DNA of 64,000 nt from Cryptomeria japonica (GCF_030272615.1 NC_081407.1:153905048-153969047), one strand, 5' to 3'. Counted from the first letter of the stretch, positions 1 through 11,317 are shown. Translations and numbers: made by a program. Notes: generated from the letters alone by a model not told the origin.

Positions 1-194
1 AGGAGAGTCAAATTGGTTAGGTCAGGGGAGTCAAATAGGTCTCAGGTTAGGTTTGGATTGAATAGAGGTTTTTTGGGGTAAAGTCTTGTTTGTTTCCAAG
101 TTTGAGTTAGTTGAGCATGGTCATTGAAGAAAGTGAGTCTAGCCGGCCAAGTTAAATAGGGAATGAAATGGATCAAGAACTTGATAATGTCAAA

Positions 195-2208
195 TTCGCT
201 CCTGACCCTTGCTGAGGGTCCAGGGCGAAATTCTTTGTAGATTGGATTTCCTTCACAATTTTGACTAAGTGTTGACATGTTTCAAGATGAATTTGTGTGT
301 TCTTGCCTGGAGAGGTTTTGATCGATTTTTGGAGAGCAAGATGATCCTTGAAATAGAAAATTCGCTCCTGACCCTTGCTGAGGGTCCAGGGCGAAATTCT
401 TTGTAGATTGGATTTCCTTCACAATTTTGACTAAGTGTTGACATGTTTCAAGATGAATTTGTGTGTTCTTGCCTGGAGAGGTTTTGATCGATTTTTGGAG
501 AGCAAGATGATCCCTGAAATAGAAAATTTGCTCTTGACCCTTGCTGAGGGTCCAGGGCGAACTTCATTCTAAACACAATTTCTTGTTTTTGGATGGATTT
601 GCTAACTGGTTCCTGGCCTTGAAAATGACTTGACTTTGCCTTGTGAAGCAGTTTGAGACTTAAATTTTGAGCAGTTTAGCCTAAAATGAGGATTTCGCTC
701 CTGACCCTTGGAGAGGGTCTAGGGTGAAAATGTTGTTTAAATTTATTTGTCTCTAATTTTGGCTAACTTGTTTTGTGCAGGGTCTCCCGGAAGGAAGATT
801 GGACGTCACTTGATGCAATTGAGGGTTTGAAAGCAGGAAAATTGATGAATTTTGGGCAGTAAAGGCAAATTTGTTCCTGACCCTTGTTGAAGGCCCAGGG
901 CGAAATTCTCAAAAACACATTTTTCTTGCAAAGTCAAAATGATTTTTATGGTTGGAATGGATGTGAAGGGGCATGTTTTACCCATTGAAGATAATTTGGA
1001 TGGCCAACAAAGAAGCAATCAAGCTAAATAGGGAAAATCGCTCCTGACCCTTGTTGAGGGTCCAGGCCGAAAATCCTAAAAAACCTACTTTTTCCTCCAA
1101 GTTTGAATGAAGCTATAAGCCTAGACACGAGTTTGAATTGCCTTGAAGTGAAGAAAGATTGTTGAGAATGAAAATTTTGAAGGCAATTATCAAAATCGCT
1201 CCTGACCCTTGGAGAGGGTCGAGGGCGAAAATCATAAAACCAACATGTTCCCTTCAAGATTGTGCTAAGGCAAGGTTATACTAAGGTAGAAAAGGCCTTC
1301 AAAGACATGATGAATAAAGGTTTGCTTCCAAAACTTGATGATCCTGGGCTAGGAATGAAAAAAATCGCTCCTGACCCTTGCTGAGGGTCCAGGGCAAAAA
1401 TTTGAAAACCTCTTATTCTACCTTGCAGAAACAAGACAAATTTGGATGGAGTGGATAAGGAAAGACATTACCTAGTGATGAATAAAGTTTCCACGAAAAA
1501 TGATGATAGATTGAGTCTAGATTTGCAAAATCGCTCCTGACCCTTGCTGAGGGTCCAGGGCAAAAAACTTGGAAAGAGGATTTTCTTGCTTAGTTTGGAG
1601 GCATGAACATGATCTTGCTTGGTGAAAAAGTTTTTAGATGAGGAAGTGAGGATTTTTAGTCAAAGTTGCAAAAATTGCTCTTGACCCTTGGAGAGGGTCC
1701 AGGGCGAAAAGCACCAAAATCACACTTTTTCTCCTGAGTTGGATAGAGCTAAGTCTGGAATTCAGTAAGAAGACCTATTTGAGATGCCTTGAAGAAATTT
1801 TGAGCTTTGAAAAATGTCAATTTTGAGCCAAATTATGAAAATCGCTCTTGACCCTTGGAGAGGGTCGAGGGCGAAATTCCTCTAAAAGCATTATTTCCTC
1901 CAAGATTTTTGATGAAGTAACTTGGTGGTGCAAGGAAATGGATTTTAGAAATTGCGTAGAGAGTTCAACGATTAAGTTAAGGTGGATTATAAGCCTAAAA
2001 CGAGAAAATCGCTCTTGACCCTTGGAGAAGGTCCAAGGCGAAATCCACATTTCCACCTAAATTCCTCATGCAGAATACCAAAATTTGAAATGCAAGACCT
2101 TAATTGGATATGAATTTACCCTCCAAGAGATTCTAGAGTCAAGGTACGAAATATTCAAGGCTAAATTTGGAAAATTGCTCCTAACCCTTGGAGAGGGTCC
2201 AGGGCGAA
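195..2208. repeat. 13-copy palindromic repeat array, ~166-bp period
   Basis: Thirteen copies of a ~35-bp imperfect palindrome (TTCGC...GACCCT-TGCTG or TGGAG-AGGGTC...GCGAA) start near 195, 361, 528, 693, 870, 1037, 1196, 1364, 1530, 1674, 1840, 2008 and 2174. Most intervals are 166 +/- 2 bp; exceptions are about 176, 159 and 145. The arms pair at about 12 of 15 positions around a 5-nt loop. The first two units are nearly identical over their whole length, while the ~130-bp spacers of the rest have diverged and only the palindrome stays conserved. The array ends about 330 bp before a TATA box. It may be a promoter-proximal repeat of a transposable element or a satellite-like array; its function is unknown. 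Confidence 0.9.
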
Positions 2209-2543
2209 ATCATTAGCAAACTTCATTAAGACCTTGATCAAAAAATTGATATTCTCCAGATTGCACTAAATCACCAAAATTGCTAAATTTGAGGCGTGTG
2301 GAAAATTAAATTTAAATTCGCATTAATTTAAAAGCATTTTGCATTAAATGAATTAATTTTAAGCCTTGAATTAATCGAAATTTTACCTTGGAGGATTAAA
2401 ATTAAATTTTTAAAATTAAATGAGCGCTCAAGGGAATTATTTTGCCTTTATAGGCAAGTCGGCCACCCTTTTTTTAGAGATTTTATTTATTTTTTTACCT
2501 CTTTTTGCTAAGTCGGCCTTTGAAGGGAGTAGGGTAAGCACTC

Positions 2544-2550
2544 TATATAA
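2544..2550 (+). promoter_or_regulatory. TATA box upstream of transposon-type gene
   Basis: TATATAA lies about 475 bp upstream of the ATG at 3025, after an AT-rich stretch. It is the best core-promoter candidate for the gene that follows; the start of transcription would be near 2575-2585. Seen as a motif only. Confidence 0.45.
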
Positions 2551-3024
2551 TGGAGGAGTATTGCTTCACAGTTTTAATCATTCATTCATCCCTTCTTGAG
2601 TGCAAAGTTGAAGTGCAAATTGGAGGAGTGAAATATAGCATGTTTGGAGCGAATTTCTACCAAGTGTGGATACTAAGGAGGGTGGAGTTTATTCTTTTTG
2701 AAGCTAGAGGAAGCGCAATCCATCCAAGGGAGGACTACAATCTAGGCCTTGTCCATCAAAGTCTAGTTTTCTTTCATCATTGTCAAGTCTTTTTTGAGTA
2801 CTCGAGAGGAGGTATGGCGAAATTATCTTAGTATCCTTATTCAAGACTTGATTTTTTGGGCACTTTTTTTAGAAAAGTCTAAGTGTTGATTAATTAATTA
2901 GGAAATGATAACTCTAGATTTATCATGAAGTTTCCTAATTAATATCTTAAATCTTCCTGTTGAGTCTTATTTTCTACCCTTTAATCCTCAAGGACTAATT
3001 TTGAAATGTTGTGTAGGTATCAAG

Positions 3025-4848
3025 ATGGCAACTCCAAAAGCAGGAGTATCTACTAGTCGCCCGGCTCTCATCAAAGAAGATCAGAAGAATGACGAATTGG
3101 AGACCAGGATCGTGTCCAAATGGAGTAATATCGGAGACACCAACTTAGGAAACTTCAATGTGAAGAAGTTTTGAGAGGTACCCTACATTGGCAAGCCATC
3201 ACCTGTTGCGAAGAAGATAATTGAAAGTGGCATCATCAAGGTGGCAGGTTTCCCTCTAGCAGTCAAGTGTCATGAGCTGATGATCGAGTGTGCCCGCCAC
3301 TATGACTCACAATCAAGGACGATCGTATCCAAGGAAGGGAACACTTTAGCTTACCTTTCAGAGGAAGCTATAAGTGAAGCTCTTCATCTTCCAGAGCATA
3401 AAGATATGATTTACAAAAGCTTAGAAGGAGCTAGGTCGATCTATGAAGATGATCTCGACACTTGTTTGAATCTCATCAATAAGAATTGGTTGCTCAAAAG
3501 TCGGCCTCGCCTGAACAAGATTCCCAATACTCCGCATAGGATCGACTTCCAGGAGGAGTATAGAGATTTGATAACTTTGCTCAATCGAGTTATAGGGGCC
3601 CCTCAAGCCTTCTACTTCGAAAAGTGGATGTTTTTCTTCATTCAAGTGATAGTCCAAGGAAAAGGAATGCTTCATTGGGCCAGAATTATTAGCAATTGTC
3701 TGGATGTGCAGTTGAGAAGGCTAAGACCCACCAAATCGTTCCACATGAGCTCATATGTTATGTATGCCTTAATCAGGAGTTTCGAGTATGCAGGGCTACC
3801 TCACAGAGGAGTGATCAGAAGAGGACCCGGAGAAATGAGAGTTTGTGACTCTTATGTTCATCTGCATCATCCGCCTAGAAGTGACTACAAGTTAGTCAAT
3901 GATACCTTCACGATGAACATTACTAGGATATTGCAAGGTGGGATTCATAATCGACTAACTCTGGATGCACAAGAACTTGTGAAGAGGTATGGTGCATGGT
4001 TCATCCAGTTTCAAAAGTTTACATACATCAGAGTTCAAGGGTGTCCTTCACCTCCCTACATGTTGCCGAGGTATCCGACAGATAGGATAGTGCTACTTGA
4101 GCTAACTAGACAGTTGGCAGCTTATGCAAAGGCATCCAGACACAAGCATGGAAATGGAATTCCCGTGCCCATCATACTAGGGAATTCACTTGAAGTATGT
4201 CCTAACACTCAAGCCTCGGAAGATGCAGAGAAGGAATTATCTTTATATTCATTCACATCCTTTGCCTCGCGGGAGAATTTTGATCCTCACGGTTATATGG
4301 AGGAGACAATCGGTAAGAAGTACAAACATGAGTTTCAGGTGGAGGACTTTTGGATGAATCTCCCAAGTGATTTAGAGGTTAAAAGAAAGATGCATTCCAG
4401 GCTACCCTTAGATTTCATCAGGAAATGCAAAGTTTATAGAGTAGCTGATCAAGCCCAAGATAATGGCAGATACCTCCAGTCGTCCTATGACAAAGAAGAT
4501 AAAGGAGTGAAGATAGATTGGAATGAGCTTGAGGTTTTAGACTTGAGAGTTTTGATGGCTCCTGTCTTATCGTGTACTCGCAGATGGGTGGATGTTCAGC
4601 ATTCAGAGGCTTTATTCAAGAGAGGACAAGGTACCATTTGGGTATTTTATTCTGTGTTTGGCTGTGTACAAAATACACATCAACAGGGTGGTAGTTGCGG
4701 TGCGACGGTTGGTACTCGCACCCCCTCAATATCTTTATATACTTCAGAATGTAACTTGCAACACACGAATTATGAATGGAATAACATATCTTATACTTGT
4801 CTGATATCGATGGCATTCTTATTCTGCATGATGTACTTTATGCTTTAA
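3025..4848 (+). pseudogene. plant transposon-type (PMD-like) protein, one internal stop
   Basis: The frame opens at ATG 3025 (context AAGATGGC) and runs about 600 codons, broken only by TGA at 3172-3174, probably a decayed CGA. It then continues as an open frame to 4848. Visible blocks are LAYLSEEAISEALHLPEH, a helical segment WARIISNCLDVQLRRLR followed by FHMSSYVMYALIRSFEYAG, and a conserved-looking VCDSYVHLHHPPRSDYK. The EAI..hLP core followed by a long helical part resembles plant-mobile-domain or putative plant transposon proteins; no catalytic motif is visible. The last ~70 residues (after about 4630) look non-coding and overlap a TATA-like motif at 4734, so the true C terminus may have been replaced by LTR sequence. 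The 166-bp array lies upstream and a retrotransposon PBS downstream. Confidence 0.6.
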
Positions 4849-5167
4849 GTTATTCACCCGAGAGGGTAAACAATTGTCTAAGTTCATTGGAAAGTATCTT
4901 TGTAGTTAGGGAGTTAGGAGTTAGGGAATTGGGTTTTGAAACTTATTTTTTTGCCTTTTGTCTGTAATAAGCCCATGGCAGTTTGTGTGCCTGCATGTGG
5001 GGCCAATGAGACCTGATCTAAACTGCATATGAGAAGGCTTGTGGGCATGTATGAATTTTGTGTCAATCAATAAATTTGCAAGTTTCTTTCCTATGTTAAT
5101 TATTGTGTTGAATTTTGTTGAAACACTGGATAGTCCATTCCGGACCCTCCATTCTTGAATGCATTAA
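4700..5167 (+). mobile_element. LTR 3' part (R-U5) of a gypsy-type element
   Basis: TATA-like TTTATATAC at 4734-4742, a poly(A) signal AATAAA at 5069-5074, and an end directly against a PBS at 5169 together describe the promoter-R-U5 end of an LTR. The left edge cannot be fixed because there is no second copy in the window; it may lie inside the preceding open frame or even upstream of it. Confidence 0.5.
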
Positions 5168-5168
5168 G

Positions 5169-5180
5169 TGGTATCAGAGT
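5169..5180 (+). promoter_or_regulatory. tRNA-iMet primer-binding site
   Basis: TGGTATCAGAGT matches the plant initiator-Met tRNA 3' end complement used by most plant LTR elements. It marks the 5' LTR/internal boundary of a plus-strand element whose gag relic follows about 170 bp downstream. Confidence 0.75.
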
Positions 5181-5345
5181 GAAATTGGAATCCTTTGGGG
5201 GTGAATGTTCCAGAAGACCCTAGTGTGGACAGATCGCGAACTTGGGGCAAACTGCGAGTATTGTCAACCGAGCACGGACTTTAGGCAGTTGCAACCTTGA
5301 TTCAGACCACCAACTTGAGGCAACCACACTTAATTCGAAGGAAAG

Positions 5346-5648
5346 ATGCTTCTGAGGAGAATGCCTATGATGTCCAATGTCACTGGGAGGGTGGAGGAGA
5401 TGATGCACATGATGAGGGCAATGAAGAACTAGTTGGATGTGGTGGAGGATAGGCGAAAAGGCATAAACCCTAGATTGGAGGAGAGTGACGACGAGGAGCC
5501 GAGGATCCCAAAATAGAATGAGGAAAGTCAAGATGAAGATGAGTCAGACTAGATCAAGATGATGAAGGCTATCGCTAAGATTAGGAAAAGACCAAAGAAA
5601 GAGATCCCTAGCTATGCTGAAAGTTTTTTACTTGGTGCTTTGGTGGTT
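5346..5648 (+). pseudogene. Ty3/gypsy gag N-terminal relic
   Basis: One frame from ATG 5346 carries an acidic stretch (EESDDEEPRIPK) and then MMKAIAKIRKRPKKEIPSY. This is the pattern that precedes the gag core of plant gypsy elements (compare FTPLEYDGKLDSDELMDW in the gag of element G near 31480-31560). Several stops interrupt it, and homology is lost near 5650, before the Trp-rich gag core, so the element is truncated. It fits the PBS just upstream. Confidence 0.55.
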
Positions 5649-6091
5649 CACCCATAGATAGCTAGTGGTGAAGGAAAAAAGCCTCATCTTAAGTTGTATT
5701 TTGCAACACTTGAACAATCAAGTCCCTCACCCCAACCCGAGTCATCCTCCCAATGCATGTTAAGAGGCCCTCCATAACCTCTCAATTAACATTTGCAAAG
5801 TCCTTGGAGAAGAAAAACTTGGGGTTGAGGGAGTGGCTCATTTCATGAATGGGGTGGTGGAATTGATTTTTCCGTCTATGATCCATAATTTGTCAAATTT
5901 ACAAAGAAAATGATGAATACTTCAAAAGAAGTGAATCTAAATGACGTTTAAATTTAAATTGAAATTTGAAGTTATCTTCATGATCTATGTAGCTCTCTTT
6001 GCAAAGATGATAAAAATGGTCTTCACAACTCTCTTTCCATCAATTATATTTGAATACAATGAATCTAGCCATTTCTAGCTCACAAATATTT
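5649..6091. other. unassigned spacer
   Basis: I see no gene, repeat or terminal motif here. It lies between the truncated gag relic and a short tandem duplication and probably is decayed transposon sequence. Confidence 0.4.
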
Positions 6092-6290
6092 TCTTTAAAG
6101 CTGTTGGCAAATTACAAATGCTTTGGAAGTGAGGAAGTTAGTTGCAAATCGTGTCACACTTACAATCTCCTCACCGCCCTTGGTGTATCCTTCTTCAAAG
6201 CTATTGGCAAATTACAAATCCTTTGGAAGTGAGGAAGTTAATTGCAAATCATGTGACACTTGCACAATCTCCTTCCCCTCGGTGTATACT
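6092..6290. repeat. two-copy ~100-bp tandem duplication
   Basis: The block TTCTTTAAAGCTGTTGGCAA... at about 6092-6189 is repeated at 6190-6290 with few changes. Both contain CTTTGGAAGTGAGGAAGTTA and end near GGTGTATCC or GGTGTATAC. It abuts the hAT relic and may be part of it. Confidence 0.8.
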
Positions 6291-6293
6291 TCA

Positions 6294-7285
6294 TCAAGCT
6301 GAAAACCTAAAAGGGTGATTATAGATATATTTGGTGATATTCCTGGCTTCTACAACCATTAGTTTCACCCAATAAATTTTGTTTGTATTCCAAGCAAAGG
6401 TCAAAGCAATGGGCAACATAAATGGTCCAAAAAGGTTATGGATGCCTCTCTTGAAATAGTCTCCTTGCCCCAACATATGCTATTGTATCATTGATTACAA
6501 CTTGCGCTTCATTTTCAATGCACACCTTTAACACAATCTCCTCTAGCTTTGTCCTCCCATTTGAAAGTATAGGTCATTCAAATTTGCATCATTACTTTTG
6601 TTCTCATAAAATTGTTTTTGCATTTGTGGTAGTGTTTTGGAGAATGGCCCATTGAAACCATATGGAGGGGTTGCCTTGCACCGTTTTCCTACAACTGTAA
6701 ACTTTGTGACCAAATACTCCCAATTTAGGCCCCTTGCCTCATTGAAAGGATGGTTATTGTAGAACCAAAAATTAGCACAAGCCTTATCTACTTGTGATTG
6801 TTCCACATTGTACCTTCAAGTTAAGGTTATTGTCCAGGTGTATTTTGAGGAATAAAGGGCCTTGTGACTAGACTTTGCTCAACCTAGAGGAGGTGAATGT
6901 TCAATGCATTTTTGGACTATGACTAGAGTCCACAATCTGTCATATACACCTCTATTTCTTGCACCACGTTGGGATTAATGGTTGTTGCTATGGTTTTGTT
7001 TGTCTTCATCTTTTCTAAGCTTTTCCAACTCTTTACTACAAGTGTTACATTCATCTTTCATTCTGCCTCGTCCAAAGCATTGGGACACATTTTGGTGCCA
7101 TGACCAATCATATGTGTGAGGTGATACTTGAGGCGATTGATGCTTCCACTCATCTTTAATCCACAATAGTTGCAAATAACAACCCCCTCGTTCAGTGTTA
7201 GTGTTCCATGCTTCTCAATGGTGTCCCTTGTAGAGGTCTGTTTCCACTTCTTGATGCTATTGTATGCTAAGTGCACATTTGACAC
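6294..7285 (-). pseudogene. hAT-family transposase relic (BED finger, DUF659-like)
   Basis: Reading the minus strand from 7285: a BED-type zinc finger segment VVICNYCGLKMSGSINRLK then YHLTHMIGH; a linker; a DUF659-like start VDKACANFWFYNNHPFNEA with FTVVGKRCKATPPYG (6806-6543); and then WVKLMVVEARNITKYIYNH (6476-6294), typical of the central part of plant hAT-like transposases. The frames shift and stop between these blocks and the C-terminal dimerisation domain is absent, so it is inactive. No terminal inverted repeats were found. hAT proteins cut and paste DNA in the nucleus; this copy is only a fossil. Confidence 0.75.
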
Positions 7286-7701
7286 TAATAAAATCAGAAA
7301 AAATCATTTTAATGCAGCATTTTCTGGTACAATAAAATGTTTAGTATAAAATATATTGCTTTAAACCCTAAACATAAACCCTATAGGTTACATTATTATC
7401 TAAATAGTCAAGGTGGTCTTGTCTACACTCAGGCAAGTCCGTTTCTGAGTTACTTGGCCAGGAAAACAGCTCGTGAATGATTGGTTAATTTTGATTCTAT
7501 TTTCCTTCTCATCAAAAAACCAAAAGAATCTATATAGAAAACCAGCAAATTTGTTAGCAATGAATTTAGAAATGCTTGTAAGGGAAACAAGAGTCGAAAT
7601 GGTCACTTGGGCAGTTTAGAACCAGACTGACTATTGGCTTTCCTTTATAAAAATTCAGGTTGATTTATTTTTTTGTTTTCTTTCTTCTATGTTTTTAACA
7701 G
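7286..7701. other. unassigned AT-rich sequence, possible intron
   Basis: I see no coding signal here. If the ZPR1 exons downstream belong to an intact gene, this stretch and the transposons to its left could lie in a long intron, which is common in gymnosperms. Confidence 0.3.
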
Positions 7702-7780
7702 ACCAGTGAATGCAATAGTTGCAACTAGTGAGTTCAAGAGACTCACTAGTCATGAATGTCAGACACAAGCTTGTAACCTG
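7702..7780 (+). other. candidate internal exon upstream of ZPR1 exons
   Basis: A 79-bp stretch lies between a T-rich tract ending AACAG and the strong donor GTGAGT at 7781. Only the frame compatible with the phase-0 exon at 8320 is open (PVNAIVATSEFKRLTSHECQ...). The peptide does not resemble the ZPR1 region expected before the next exon, so this may be a chance or non-ZPR1 exon. Confidence 0.25.
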
Positions 7781-8319
7781 GTGAGTACTTGCTGAAACTC
7801 ACCATATTTCAACTATGGTTATAATCTCCAATACTTTGGATGTTTATCTATGTGTTTGCTGAAGTTGACCATCCACATCAGTGGTAACTATTTTGTTTAA
7901 ATTTATATTTGTTGCCTAAATAGCGCAGACTGAATTAGTTTTTTTTCTTTATGCCTAATTATTTGATACATATTGTTCTGTTTCTGACTAGAAGCATCTG
8001 CTGAATTGATGCAATTTTGGTTTTTTAATTCTACCTTCATGAATTGAAACTTGCATAGAAGCCTCATGATTTATTTGTTTCCTGTTTGCTCACAAGCAAT
8101 TTGTATACCCTATGATTTTAATTTAATCAGTGTCTAGCTATTTTCATTGGTTTTGGGTTTTTTATGTAAGTAGGCACATACATTGTTAAACATAACATGA
8201 ATACCAGTTTGGGCACCATGTGAAAAGATTAACATGGTGTCTATTTCAATTTGCATATTTTCAATCTAAATCCTTCAATTGATGTACATTCCGTTTTACT
8301 TGTGTGCAACTTTTTGCAG

Positions 8320-8425
8320 ATTCTTGAAGTTGAAGAGCCTTGGACATTAACTCTGGATGATGCCCTTGCAAATTCATTCATTGCTCCAACAACTGAAGTT
8401 ATTGAAGAAGATAATCAGTTGAAGT
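8320..8425 (+). CDS. ZPR1: ZPR1 zinc-finger protein, penultimate exon
   Basis: The exon follows acceptor TTTTTGCAG and ends at donor GTAAGT (8426). It encodes ILEVEEPWTLTLDDALANSF and then IAPTTEVIEEDNQLK. This matches the C-terminal half of ZPR1 proteins, where an acidic helix leads into a D-x-x-x-N-S-[FY] motif. ZPR1 is a conserved eukaryotic protein that binds elongation factor 1A and moves between cytoplasm and nucleus. The exon ends in phase 1 and joins cleanly to the exon at 8712. The zinc-finger exons are not visible upstream in the window. Confidence 0.8.
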
Positions 8426-8711
8426 GTAAGTGAATTATCTTGTCCTTGACATTCACAAATGTTATTGTGATGTGCTGCTTATTAAATTTACTTAAAGTAT
8501 TTGAAGCTGTTTTTCTGTATTGAACTCTTGAAAATTAACATGGTTTCTGACTGTTGGTGAGCAATTAGAACACTCTGTTGTTGTGATTCCTTTAATATAA
8601 TCACAAATATTTGATGATAATGGACATTAGTAATGTCCTCCCTTATTCTGGTTTAGATGCTTTATTTTTTGAGTTCTAATCTCTACCTTGCTTTTAATGA
8701 CAAATGTCCAG

Positions 8712-8800
8712 TTGAAGAATATGAAAGGTCATTCGAGCAGAATGAGGAGTTTGGTCTAAATGACATGGACACATCCTCAGCTGACATGGCATACAACTGA
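8712..8800 (+). CDS. ZPR1: ZPR1 zinc-finger protein, last exon
   Basis: After acceptor GTCCAG, the frame continued from 8425 reads FEEYERSFEQNEEFGLNDMD and ends TSSADMAYN-stop (TGA 8798-8800). The ERSFEQNEE.GLNDM block is the hallmark C-terminal motif of ZPR1 proteins. There is no stop or frameshift across the two exons, and both splice sites are canonical, so this 3' end may belong to a live gene whose 5' exons lie left of the window behind a transposon-filled intron. It could also be a displaced fragment. Confidence 0.8.
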
Positions 8801-9928
8801 CACTATAGTAAAATGAAGTTTTGCAGATAAATCGAATGTTCTTAGATGCTTAATCTCTCAGTGATGAACAATATATCACTTTTTGAGAAACCCTTGATTC
8901 TCAAAAGTGAGATTTCTGATAAAGGGCATACTGCAGTGATATGTGGTCTCATCTGAGAATCCCGTTATTTTTACTTGGATTTTATAATATTTTCTGATAA
9001 CTTAGGTGATTGAAAGAGGGATTGAAGCATATTTGGTCATTATATTTTGTACCTTATTTGAACATGGATCTGAACCTCCATGTAGAAACTCTGTATGTCA
9101 GTACTGAAATGAAATCTACAGCAGCCAATTCTCACAGGAAACAGTGCCTACCATGATTCAAATTTCATTAATGATTATTTGAGTTGCATTTTAGCAAGCT
9201 CTAGTTACTTTATTGCTCGAAATAGAATGCATTCTTTCAAATTAATTGGATGATCAAGATATAGTCCTTGTGTACACTTACCATATATTTTAGGGTGGAA
9301 TATAATGTACTTTTTAAGCTAAATGAGAAAAGAAACTGGAAGAAAAATGCAAAACAAAGAAAATTGCAAAATTATGATGAAGAGGAGTAAGGTAGAAAAA
9401 AAAATCCTACCTTTAAAACATGAAAGACGTCAGAGTGTTAAGTTTCTTATAAAAATCCTTCAACAATGGGGGCTTGCCCATGCATTCAAGAGCAGGTTAT
9501 CATGTATATAAACTCTAGCTATGTCTTAATCAGCACCTGCTGGTCTTACACTCATCCTTTCCATTCTAAGGGTGTTGAGTTTGTGGTATGTTCTCTCGGT
9601 CATTGTAAACATTGTGTTGAACACTACCAATGTAATAAAGGAATGATATTATCTGTATATTGTGTATTGGTTTGGTTTATTATTAAAATTATCCTTCTAT
9701 TCTACCAATCTCTGTAGAAGTTATAGGAAATAAATGACTTGTACCAACAATGACTTGTCAAGGACATAATATTTCTACTGCGCATGGCAATAATTGAGAT
9801 TTTGGAATTTCTCTTTATTTCACAGTAGTTGAAAAACATGCATATGCTGTGAAGGCTCAATTTAATAGGACTTAGGTGGTCAAATATATGAATATGTTTT
9901 ACGTTCAAATTTCTATTCCATATATTAT
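8801..9928. other. ZPR1 3' flank; TATA/poly(A)-bearing unassigned stretch
   Basis: This is AT-rich sequence with no convincing gene. TGTATATAAACT (9501-9512) and AATAAA (9634-9639) lie 130 bp apart, a spacing seen in LTR promoter-terminator regions, but no repeat partner or PBS was found. Confidence 0.35.
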
Positions 9929-11314
9929 TGAACACAGGTTGGGGAGAGGGGCGGGGCAGGTGGCGGAGGGGGGCAGGCGGGTTTAGGGGGCGTGCATCAG
10001 TAGTAAATAAAATTTTAAATTCTTATCCAATTATTTCTTTTGTAAAACTTATTCAGAGTTATAAATTTATTTCTAAAATAAAAGCATCAAACTGAAATCT
10101 GAAAGATACACCATAGAGAGAAACCAATGCACAAGAGATTAGGTGGAAACTCAAGATGGAAAAACCATGGTGAGAAATGCTGCTAGGATCTACTGTCCTA
10201 ATCCAGCCTCACAGTTAAAACTTCAATTACAATGTTTAAGGGCATCAACCTTAAGGAGTCACCGAATTCCTTATCTAAGAGCAAGAACTCTTCCTAATCT
10301 GAGCACCCACTCAGTATTCAAACAATACCAATTTTAAGAATATACAAATCACAATTCTTTTTAATAAACATTACACTTCATATCATCGGAAGTCTATAAG
10401 AAAACTAATACATTCTCATTAGACAATATATCGCTGTTGTATCAATCTGAAGTCTTTATGAATTACTAATAAATTTGTTCACAGCTTTAGAAAAATCAAT
10501 ATCCCGAAGACAAACTGTGATACCACAATTATGAAATAGGATAAGAAAATCCAATCACAACGGGCTTATAGATAGATGCGTGCAACCCAATCCAACGTGA
10601 TGAATCACGGGTTCAATCAACTACAGACACACTTTTCTTTGTACTGTTTCTCTGCTCTATCTGTATTATGATTCTTTCACCACGTCAAATTCAAGATTTT
10701 TCTATATTTCTGAACAACAATCAATATATATATTAATGCCTCACGTATTTTTAATCCAACTTCATCTTCTCAAAGCATGGTAATCTCACTAACATTTTAC
10801 CAAGCGACACAACATATAAATAGACCATTGTCTTCCTTCGTCGATGAGAACTTCTAACTGGTAATAGTTAGGGAGTTATATCTGTTGCCAACCACCTCAC
10901 AACTATCAACCACCTTGTAACTCCGTTGATCATAAAGAGATTTATAAAAGGATCACATAAAGATTTTGAAACTTTGCAGACTTGAAATATCAACAACGAT
11001 AGGATCCTTTTACTTTGATTGAATACAAGAAGTCAAGATTGTTGTAACCATATAAAGTTCAATACTATTCTGTATGATGCCAAAACCCGAATAGTTCTGT
11101 ACGTGACAACTTCAACCAGATCCTTTTCATGCCAAGTCCAAATCTGTTCTATGCGTGAGCAGCACTAACCGGAAGTAACCTTCGTCTCTCTTTTGTCTTT
11201 CTGTGTAATCTTCATCATGACTTTCACACATATACAGTCTATTATATTAGCTGTATAAGAATACATAAAATTACTTTGTATTGTTGGGTGACATCAATGC
11301 CAAATTAGACTAAC
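9929..11314 (-). mobile_element. Copia-type LTR (J), 3' LTR of a minus element
   Basis: The LTR ends ...GACTAACA at 11314, followed by a polypurine tract on the minus strand (CCAAAAGGAGAG) and the conserved GGCATTGATG context shared by all elements here. The left end is placed at TGAACACAGG (9929), just before a G-rich tract, as in related LTRs. The internal text near 10140-10330 (GGAAAAACCATGGTGAGAAA, then CAGCCTCACAG) matches LTR I at 51250-51330. The left boundary is inferred. Confidence 0.6.
9941..9990 (+). repeat. G-rich, G-quadruplex-prone tract
   Basis: At least five runs of three to six G occur within 50 bp (GGGGAGAGGGGCGGGG...GGGGGG...GGGG). Its place at the LTR edge suggests an expanded and interrupted version of the simple G-tract found in the other LTRs. 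Confidence 0.85.
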
Positions 11315-11317
11315 AAA

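Noticed and set aside
42-2056. Minus-strand open frames with a recurring RPxPSxRVxSDF peptide
   Set aside because: The peptide is only the translation of the repeated palindrome; frames are short, unconnected and lack a gene structure.
195-2208. CRISPR array suggested by regular repeats
   Set aside because: Spacers are ~130 bp and partly related to each other, repeats are imperfect palindromes, the context is plant nuclear, and no cas gene is present.
2550-2831. Short open frame after the TATA box
   Set aside because: No recognisable motif; it probably lies in the 5' UTR of the gene at 3025.
9323-9717. Small host gene between TATA-like 9501 and AATAAA 9634
   Set aside because: The spacing looks like an LTR or chance; frames are short and without similarity.
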